From the NCBI GenBank assembly GCA_945927915.1, contig CAMEMX010000056.1, positions 1 through 8,998 of the forward strand: DNA of 8,998 nt. The letters run 5' to 3'. Positions 1-6,500 of this stretch are shown in pieces. The notes below the pieces were generated by a model, which ran no database searches, had not been told where the DNA came from, and saw only the letters and a list, made by a program, of their open reading frames with translations. A program made the translations under genes and the position numbers. This stretch comes from an uncultured Clostridia bacterium. Its GTDB lineage: Bacteria; Bacillota; Clostridia; Oscillospirales; Oscillospiraceae. How positions within the stretch are numbered: position 1 is the stretch's first letter; each line of letters starts with the position of its first letter.

Positions 1-2
1 TC

Positions 3-251
3 AGCACCTATTTCAAGTACCCCCAGGAGGTTCGCCGCCTGATCTATACGACCAACACCATCGAGGGCTTCAACCGCCAGCTCCGGAAAGTGACCAAGGC
101 AAAATCCGTGTTTCCCACGGATGACAGCCTGCTGAAAATGCTCTATTTGGCCATGATGGATATCACGAAGAAATGGACTGGCAGACGGCAGGACTGGAGC
201 GTGATCCACGCACAACTGGCTGTATTCTTCGCGGATCGCATGCCGGACTGA
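3..251 (+). CDS. IS256-family (mutator-type) transposase, C-terminal 82 codons, 5' part outside window
   Basis: This is the C-terminal end of a DDE transposase that would cut and join the ends of its own element. The visible frame begins S-T-Y-F-K-Y-P-Q-E-V-R-R-L-I-Y-T-T-N and runs to a TGA stop. The block TTNTIEGFNRQLRK is the conserved segment around the catalytic glutamate of the IS256/mutator family; the glutamate codon is at 63-65. It is followed by the usual tail with LLKMLYLAMMDITKKW and a DWS...LAVFF ending. The two catalytic aspartates would lie upstream of the window. The frame is intact here, so there is no sign that the enzyme is dead, but most of the protein cannot be seen. The family call is firm; the subgroup is not determined. 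Confidence 0.93.
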   Translation, partial: STYFKYPQEVRRLIYTTNTIEGFNRQLRKVTKAKSVFPTDDSLLKMLYLAMMDITKKWTGRRQDWSVIHAQLAVFFADRMPD

Positions 252-264
252 CCGGCTGCATACC

Positions 265-318
265 GGCATGTCAAGGGTCGAGATGAACGGAGGCTGACGC
301 CTCCGCCCTTGACATGCC
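265..318. repeat. Nested inverted repeat in the IS 3' end
   Basis: GGCATGTCAAGGG (265-277) is perfectly complementary to CCCTTGACATGCC (306-318). Inside it, CGGAGGC (288-294) pairs with GCCTCCG (299-305) around a TGAC loop, leaving a 10-base one-sided bulge (278-287). It begins 14 bases after the transposase stop. It may be a transcript-end structure or block read-through, but no T-run follows directly. Confidence 0.8.
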
Positions 319-343
319 CTCAGACTGCTGTTATTTTGTAGAG

Positions 344-375
344 AAGGCGGCAGCAGCTGGCGCCGCTCCCGCCTT
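344..375 (+). terminator. Possible terminator hairpin inside the IS end
   Basis: AAGGCGG (344-350) pairs with CCGCCTT (369-375). The 18-base interior contains GGCGCC and could fold further. T-rich sequence follows (TTTCAATATTTTGAC, then TATTTTT at 391-397). This could end transposase transcription before it reaches the downstream operon. The T-rich stretch is offset from the stem, so efficiency is uncertain. Confidence 0.4.
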
Positions 376-398
376 TCAATATTTTGACTCTATTTTTC

Positions 399-414
399 AC
401 CACTTCGCGGTGGT
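399..414. repeat. Short hairpin next to the right terminal inverted repeat
   Basis: ACCAC (399-403) and GTGGT (410-414) form a 5-bp stem around TTCGCG, touching the presumptive terminal repeat. It is small and could be chance, but it lies where a transposase-binding or subterminal element would be expected. Confidence 0.4.
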
Positions 415-437
415 TACACAGAATTTGGGACAGACCC
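414..437. repeat. Presumptive right terminal inverted repeat of the IS256-family element
   Basis: The plus strand reads TTACACAGAATTTGGGACAG and then ACCC up to 437. This has the form of an IS256-family terminal repeat in reverse orientation. The partner repeat is upstream of the window, so the call rests on motif resemblance and position. Confidence 0.6.
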
Positions 438-439
438 GC

Positions 440-468
440 TTCTCCTTTTCCGCCCTTTGTGCTATACT
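440..468 (+). promoter_or_regulatory. Extended -10 promoter for the four-gene operon
   Basis: TGCTATACT at 460-468 contains a TATACT -10 box (463-468) with an upstream TG, the extended -10 form. The -35 position (about 440-445, TTCTCC) is poor, which fits reliance on the extended -10. It is the only good promoter-like site between the IS tip and the first start codon, 42 bases before that codon. No operator or riboswitch-like structure is visible in the short leader. Confidence 0.5.
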
Positions 469-509
469 GTTGCCACAATGATAATCCGATCTGACTGGAG
501 GCAATTTCT

Positions 510-1097
510 ATGCGTTCTCTGTTGAAAATCGCAAAAACCGGCTATCTCCTCCTCTCCGCGCTGCTGATCCTGGCGGGTGTGGGGCTGACGTTCTTCTCTG
601 ACACCTTCTACCCCATCCTCGCCGTGCTGCTCGGCATCCTGTTTCTGGTGTTCGGCGCGGTCAAGCTCGCGGGCTTCTTCTCCAAGGATCCCTATCAGCT
701 CGTCTTTGAGTCCGATCTCGTTTTCGGCATCCTCTATCTGGCGCTGGGTCTGCTGCTGCTTTTCCGTCCGGCGCACACGATGGCCTTCTTTGGCATTGTG
801 TTCGGACTGATGCTGCTGGCCGACGGGCTGACCCGTGTGCGCATCGCGCTCGATGCGCGGCCGTTCGGCATCCGCGCGTGGTGGCTCATCCTCGTCTCCG
901 CCATCGCGACGGCCATTCTCGGCGTCGTCCTGCTGTTCCATCCCGGCGAGGGCACGCAGGTTCTCACGCAGCTGCTCGGCATCTCGCTGATGGTCGACGG
1001 CGTGATGAACATCAGCACGATCCTCGCCGCCGTCCGCGTGATCCGCGCCGCCCGTCCCGGGGACGACGGCGAGGATTACGAACTGGTCGACGACTGA
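510..1097 (+). CDS. DUF308/HdeD-like six-helix membrane protein
   Basis: A 195-residue integral membrane protein with six hydrophobic segments at about residues 11-29, 34-56, 68-86, 90-107, 121-143 and 150-172, arranged as three helix pairs. The repeated pattern of a G-rich helix, then L-x-x-D-G or F-G-x-V-K-L at the helix end (GAVKLAGFF, LMLLADGLTR, LMVDGVMNIS) is typical of DUF308, the family that includes E. coli acid-resistance protein HdeD. The C-terminal tail is short and acidic (DDGEDYELVDD), probably cytoplasmic. The start has a GGAGG site at 497-501, 8 bases upstream. It is the first gene of the likely operon, 38 bases before the transporter. The molecular function of this family is unknown in Firmicutes; an accessory role for the transporter is inference. 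Confidence 0.85.
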   Translation: MRSLLKIAKTGYLLLSALLILAGVGLTFFSDTFYPILAVLLGILFLVFGAVKLAGFFSKDPYQLVFESDLVFGILYLALGLLLLFRPAHTMAFFGIVFGLMLLADGLTRVRIALDARPFGIRAWWLILVSAIATAILGVVLLFHPGEGTQVLTQLLGISLMVDGVMNISTILAAVRVIRAARPGDDGEDYELVDD

Positions 1098-1135
1098 ACC
1101 CACGCACAACCCAGCCTTGAAAGGAGGATCTTCCT

Positions 1136-3592
1136 ATGAATCAGACTGCCGAAGGCTCCGGCGCTTCCTTTATGGAGAAGGTGTCGGCCTTCATCGTTGA
1201 CAAGCGCAGCCTCATCTTCCTCATCACCATCATTCTGCTGATCTTCTCGGCCTTCTCGCGCAACTGGGTCGAGGTCGAGAGCGACCTCACCTACTACCTG
1301 CCGGAGGATTCCGAAACAAAGCAGGCGCTGAACGTCATGGACGAACAGTTCATCACCTACGGCACGGCGAAGATCATGGTCGCAAACATCACGCTGGACG
1401 AGGCCGCCGCGCTGAACGACACGATCAAGTCCATCCGCGGCGTCCAGATGGTCGACTATGACGAGACAGAGGATCATTATAAAAACCTCTCCGCCCTCTA
1501 TTCCGTCACCTTCGACTATTCCGAGGACGACGACGCCTGCCTCACGAGCCTCGACGCCGTGAAAGAGGCGCTTGCGTCCTATGACGTCTACGTCTCCACC
1601 GACCTCGGCAACACGCAGGAGGAGACGATCGACCATGAGATCAACATCATCATGATCTATGTCGCCGTCGTCATCGTCGTGGTGCTGCTGCTCACGTCCG
1701 AGACATATGGCGAAGTCCCTGTTCTGATCCTGACGTTCGTGGTCGCGCTCGTCGTCAATCAGGGCACGAACTATCTGCTCGGCAAGATCTCCTTCGTGTC
1801 CAACTCCGTCACGAGCATCTTGCAGCTTGCCCTCTCCATCGACTACGCGATCATCTTCTGCAACCACTTCAAGGAGGAGCACCGCCTCTTCCCCATCCGC
1901 GAGGCCGTCATCGCCGCGCTCAGCAAGTCCATCCCGGAGATCGGCGCGAGCTGCCTCACCACGGTCGGCGGCATGGTTGCGATGCTGTTCATGCAGTTTA
2001 AGCTCGGCCCGGACATGGCCATCTGCCTGATCAAATCCATCGCCTTCGCTCTGCTGTCGGCGTTTCTTGTGATGCCGGGGCTGCTGATGCTCTTCGGCCC
2101 GCTCATCGACCGCACCGCGCACCGCAGCTTCGTCCCGAAAGTCTCCTTCATCGGCAAATACGACTACGCAACGCGCTTCTTTGTGCCCGCCATCTTTTTG
2201 ATCTTCGTCGTGTTCGGCTTCAAGCTCTCGTCGGACTGCCCGTATGCCTACGGTTACAGCCTGCTCACCACGCCGAAGCTCAACGAGACGCAGATCGCGG
2301 AGAACATGATCGAGGACACCTTCCCGTCCACAAACATGGTCGCCCTCGTCGTGCCCGCCGGGGATTATGACAAGGAACGTGCCATCCTCGAAGAGCTTTC
2401 CACCTATGATGAGGTCGACTCTTCGATGGGCCTGACGAACATCGAGGCCATGGATGGCTATATGCTGGCCGACAAGCTCACGCCGCGGCAGTTCGCAGAG
2501 CTGGCCGGGCTGGACTATGAGGTGGCCGAGGTGGTCTACGCGGCCTATGCCGCCAATCAGGAGAATTACGGCCAGCTGGCCGGGAACCTCTCCAATTATC
2601 AAGTCCCGCTCATCGACATTCTGCTCTACGCCTGCGATCAGATCGACTCAGGACTCGTCACGCTCTCGGACGAGCAGACCGCGATGCTGAACGACGCGAA
2701 GGTGCAGATGACCAGCGCGAAGAACCAGCTCCAGAGTGAGGACTTCAGCCGGATGCTCGTCTATCTGAACCTGCCCGTCAGCGGCGACGAGACGTATCAG
2801 TTCACCGACCTCATGCATGAGATCGCCGAGAAATACTATCCCGACGGCCCGGTCTACATCGCGGGCAACAGCACGAACGAATACGACTTTGAAAAGTCCT
2901 TCGCCGTCGACAACACGGTTGTCAGCATCGTCTCGGTGCTCATCGTGCTCGTCGTCCTGCTGTTCACGTTCAAATCCGCGGGCATGCCGCTGCTGCTGAT
3001 CCTCGTCATTCAGGGCAGTATCTGGATCAACTTCTCCATCCCGACGATCACGGGCAAATACCTGTTCTTCCTCGGCTATCTGATCGTCAGCTCCATCCAG
3101 ATGGGCGCGAACATCGACTATGCCATCGTCATCGCCACGCGCTATCAGGAGCTGAAGGGCAAGATGCACCACCGCGACGCCATCGTCGAGACGCTGAACT
3201 TTGCCTTCCCGACGATCCTGACCTCCGGCTCCATCCTCTCCGTCTGCGGCTTTTTGATCGGCAGCATGACGTCCGAGCCGGTCATCGCCGGCATCGGCGA
3301 GAGCCTCGGGCGCGGCACAGTCATCTCGATGTTCCTCGTCATGTTCGTCCTGCCGCAGATCCTGCTCATCGGCAGCGGCATCGTCGACAAGACGTCCTTC
3401 TCCGTGCCGTCCGTCGCGGTCGGCGGACATAAAACCGCCAATGGCCGCACCTATGTCAACGGCATGGTGTCCGGCCGCATCAACGGCACGATCCGCGGCG
3501 CGGTACACGCCGTCGTCGAGGGCGACATCGATCTCAATCTGGTATCCGGTTCAGCAAATGATGAGGAGGCGGACGATGATGAAACAAAATAA
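1136..3592 (+). CDS. MMPL/RND-superfamily transporter with a tetrapeptide-repeat tail
   Basis: An 818-residue polytopic membrane protein of the MMPL type, probably proton-driven export of lipid-like or other hydrophobic cargo. Each half has one helix, a large extracytoplasmic domain (about residues 45-165 and 366-590), then five helices; the second-half helices begin near 592 and end near 755. Helices 4 and 10 carry the paired signature SIDYAIIF (D236-Y237) and NIDYAIVIATRY (D661-Y662), matching the Asp-Tyr proton-relay pairs known from mycobacterial MmpL proteins. The second extracytoplasmic domain holds a helical, Gln/Leu-rich stretch (about 450-540). After the last helix an unusual tail (763-818) shows an x-[V/I]-x-G repeat and an acidic end. 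An ideal AAAGGAGG site (1120-1127) lies 8 bases before the ATG. The reading frame ends inside the next gene, implying coupled translation. Substrate unknown. Confidence 0.92.
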   Translation: MNQTAEGSGASFMEKVSAFIVDKRSLIFLITIILLIFSAFSRNWVEVESDLTYYLPEDSETKQALNVMDEQFITYGTAKIMVANITLDEAAALNDTIKSIRGVQMVDYDETEDHYKNLSALYSVTFDYSEDDDACLTSLDAVKEALASYDVYVSTDLGNTQEETIDHEINIIMIYVAVVIVVVLLLTSETYGEVPVLILTFVVALVVNQGTNYLLGKISFVSNSVTSILQLALSIDYAIIFCNHFKEEHRLFPIREAVIAALSKSIPEIGASCLTTVGGMVAMLFMQFKLGPDMAICLIKSIAFALLSAFLVMPGLLMLFGPLIDRTAHRSFVPKVSFIGKYDYATRFFVPAIFLIFVVFGFKLSSDCPYAYGYSLLTTPKLNETQIAENMIEDTFPSTNMVALVVPAGDYDKERAILEELSTYDEVDSSMGLTNIEAMDGYMLADKLTPRQFAELAGLDYEVAEVVYAAYAANQENYGQLAGNLSNYQVPLIDILLYACDQIDSGLVTLSDEQTAMLNDAKVQMTSAKNQLQSEDFSRMLVYLNLPVSGDETYQFTDLMHEIAEKYYPDGPVYIAGNSTNEYDFEKSFAVDNTVVSIVSVLIVLVVLLFTFKSAGMPLLLILVIQGSIWINFSIPTITGKYLFFLGYLIVSSIQMGANIDYAIVIATRYQELKGKMHHRDAIVETLNFAFPTILTSGSILSVCGFLIGSMTSEPVIAGIGESLGRGTVISMFLVMFVLPQILLIGSGIVDKTSFSVPSVAVGGHKTANGRTYVNGMVSGRINGTIRGAVHAVVEGDIDLNLVSGSANDEEADDDETK
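3564..3569 (+). promoter_or_regulatory. Ribosome binding site that sets the start of the GLUG-repeat gene
   Basis: AGGAGG lies inside the last codons of the transporter gene, 6 bases before the ATG at 3576 and 9 before the ATG at 3579. It argues against the farther upstream in-frame ATG at 3441, because only from 3576 or 3579 does the protein begin with a proper signal peptide. Confidence 0.8.
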
Positions 3593-6500
3593 CCCGCTCC
3601 GCCGCCTGCTTGCGGCGCTGCTCGCGGCGCTCACGCTCGTGAGCTTTACGATCCTGCCCGTCCTCGGCGCGGCGGAGGACGAAGCAGCGGACACCGAAGC
3701 CGCCGAAACCACAGAAGCCACCGCCCCGAAGGCTGAAGAGACCGAGATGGAGATCATCTCCATTTCCACCGAGGACGATTTGATCGCCCTCGCGGCGAGC
3801 TGCACGCTCGACGCCTGGTCGTGGGAGAAACACGTCGTGCTTGAGGCCGATCTCGACCTCACAGGACTGACCTTCTCCCCCATCGCCGCGTTCGGCGGCA
3901 CGTTCGACGGTCAGGGCCACACGATCCGCGGCCTTGCCATCACGGACGCGCTCTCCCCGGCGGGCCTGATCTGCACGCTCCAGCCCACGGGCCGCGTGGA
4001 AAATCTGCACATCGAGGGCAGCGTCGCCCCGGCGGGCGACCCCGTCTCAACCGGCGGTCTCGTCGGCGAGAACTATGGCACAATCGAAAACTGCTCCTTC
4101 ACCGGCACGGTCTCCGGCGGCTGGGCCACCGGCGGCCTCGTCGGCGAAAACAAGGCCAGCGGCGTGCTCCGCGGCTGCCGCACGGGCGGCACCGTCGACG
4201 GTGAGAACCGCACCGGCGGACTCGTGGGCTGCAACCTTGGCGTGATCGAGGACTGCGAAAACGCGGCCTACGTCAACATCGAGAGCGTCGATCCGGGCAT
4301 TGACCTCTCCGATCTCGACCTCACCTTCTCGCTCGACCTCACGAAGCTCTCCGAGCTGTCCACCGCCAACATCGCCACCGACACCGGCGGCGTCGCGGGC
4401 TACAACGCGGGGACGATCTCCGCCGCACGCAATACCGCCACCATCGGTTATCCGCACATCGGCTATAACACCGGCGGCATCGTGGGCCGCACGTGCGGCC
4501 AGCTTGTCGACTGCGTCAACACCGGCGCGGTCAATGGCCGCAAGGACGTCGGCGGCGTGGCCGGTCAGGTCGAGCCGTACATCGAGATGCAGCTCAATGA
4601 CAAGACCACGAAAAAGCTCCAGACCCAGCTGAACGAGCTGAGCGACCTCGTCGACAAGGCCGCATCCGACGCGGAGGGCAGCGCGGGCGGCGTCGCCTCC
4701 CGGCTGAACACGCTCTCCGGCTATGTCGACACCGCTGTCGAAGAGGCGGGCAGCATCCGCGTCAATGTCGACGGCAAGGCAAACGTCACCGGCTCCGGCA
4801 ATGTCACCGGCGGCGCGTCCTCCAACTCCACCACCACCGCCACGCCCGGCGACACCACGGCCTCCGTCACGCCCGGCGAGGGCGGAAGCATCGACGTCAC
4901 GCCGAAGGATGACGGCGGCGTCACCGTCGACATCACGACCGGCTCCGGCTCCGTGACCATCGATCCCGGCAAGCTCGACGTCGATCATTCCGGCACGGCC
5001 TCCGGCGGCCTGGATGCCGCGGGCCGGGCAGACGCCGCGGCGGGGCTTGTCGCCGCGCCCGATCTCGGCGGCTTCACCTCCGCCGTCAACGGCGTTTCGA
5101 GCCAGATCAACCTTCTGAACGACGCCGTCACCGGCACGGTCGGCACCGTCTCGAACGACATCAAGGCCATCAACAAAAAGTTCCATGAAATCTCCACGAC
5201 GCTGTTCGACGCCGTCAACGACGCGGAGTCCGGCGTGAAAAATACCGTCACCGACGCATCCGCAGTCGACGTCGACCAGATCACGCTCGGCAAGCTCTCC
5301 GCCTGCCGGAACGAGGCCGCCGTCTCCGGCGACATCAACACCGGCGGCGTGGCCGGTTCGATGGCGCTCGAGTACGCGCTCGACCCCGAGGACGACGTCT
5401 CGTCCGATCTCAACGGCAGCTATAAGCGCCAGTACACCTACCGTGCGGTGCTCCAGCACTGCGTCAACACCGGCGCGATCACCGGCAAGCGGTCTTACGT
5501 GGGCGGCATCTGCGGCCGGATGGATCTCGGCCTCATCACAGCCTGTGAAAACTACGGCCCCGTGGAGAGCACGTCCGGCTCCTACGTCGGCGGCGTGACC
5601 GGCCTGACCGGCGCAAGCGTCCGCGAAAGCTATGCCAAGTGTACGCTCTCCGGCAAGAGCCATGTCGGCGGCATCACCGGCTCCGGCGTGGCCGAAGCGC
5701 TCGACGGTTCGGGCAGCACCGTGGCCGCCTGCGTCAGCCTTGTGGATATCACCGGCTGCGGGCAGTATTCGGGCGCCATCTCCGGCGCACCGGACGGCAC
5801 GTTCACCGGCAACCGCTTCGTCTCCGCCGCGCTCGCAGGTTTGGATCACCAGAGCATCGCAGGCAGCGCCGAGCCGGTCGATTTCCAGACACTTCTGGAG
5901 GAGGACGTCCTCCCCGAGGACATGCGCACGTTCACGCTGAAATTCGTAGCAAGCGGCAAGACGCTCAAGCAGCTCCGCTTCTCGTATGGCGATTCGTTTG
6001 ACGAGTCCGTCTTCCCCGCCATTCCGGAGCAGGACGGCTCCTACGCCGCGTGGGATCGCACGGAACTGAACGACCTTCATTTCGACACTACTGTCACCGC
6101 TGTCTACACGTCCTACGTCCCAGGACTCGCTTCCGACGCCGTGCGCGAGGATGGCCGCGCGGTGCTCCTTGCGGAGGGCAGCTATCGCGAGGGCGATTCC
6201 ATCAGCGCGTCTTCCGAGGCGCTCACCCCGTCGGTCTTCCACGTCCGCACTGGGAACGCAGCCAACCGCATCCAGGCGTATTTTGAGAGCGTTGAGGCCG
6301 GGAAGCTCCCGCCGATGACCGCCAACTGGGATCTCATCGAGCAGTGGAGCATCACCGTCTCGAGCGAGACGCCCGCGCCGCACCGCATCCGCTATCTCGC
6401 TCCTGAGGGCAAGACGAGCCGTCTGCGCATCTATGTGGAGCAGGGCGGCGTCTGGCAGTCCGTTCCGTTTGAAACCGTCGGCAGCTATGCCGTCTTCTCC

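Larger units (their letters stand above)
1..437 (+). mobile_element. Right end of an IS256-family insertion sequence (left part outside window)
   Basis: The segment contains the 3' end of an IS256-family transposase gene, about 160 bases of non-coding IS end, and a presumptive right terminal inverted repeat. The outermost bases, read inward, are GGGTCTGTCCCAAATTCTG followed by TGTAA. A TGTGTAA motif near the tip is usual for IS256-family ends, which is the reason for placing the boundary near 437. The left end and target-site duplication lie outside the window, so the exact boundary is uncertain by a few bases. The element points toward the downstream operon and its tip lies about 25 bases upstream of that operon's -10 box. 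Confidence 0.75.

Noticed and set aside
425..468. A hybrid promoter with its -35 box inside the IS end.
   Set aside because: The nearest -35-like bases in the IS (TTGGGA, 425-430) are 32 bases from the -10 box, too far for a normal 16-18 base spacer.
1076..2602. A 508-codon minus-strand open frame opposite the MMPL gene.
   Set aside because: Same cause: Asp/His/Arg/Glu-rich translation with no recognisable fold, opposite a well-supported transporter.
3441..3575. An upstream in-frame ATG that would extend the GLUG-repeat protein by 45 residues.
   Set aside because: It lies deep in the transporter gene, has no good ribosome binding site, and would put residues in front of an otherwise well-formed signal peptide. 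AGGAGG at 3564-3569 supports 3576 or 3579.
4053..5800. Recurring GGCGG/GTCGGC-type DNA motifs that look like a DNA repeat or CRISPR-like array.
   Set aside because: The recurrence follows the GLUG protein motif in one frame with irregular spacing and no conserved DNA repeat with unique spacers.
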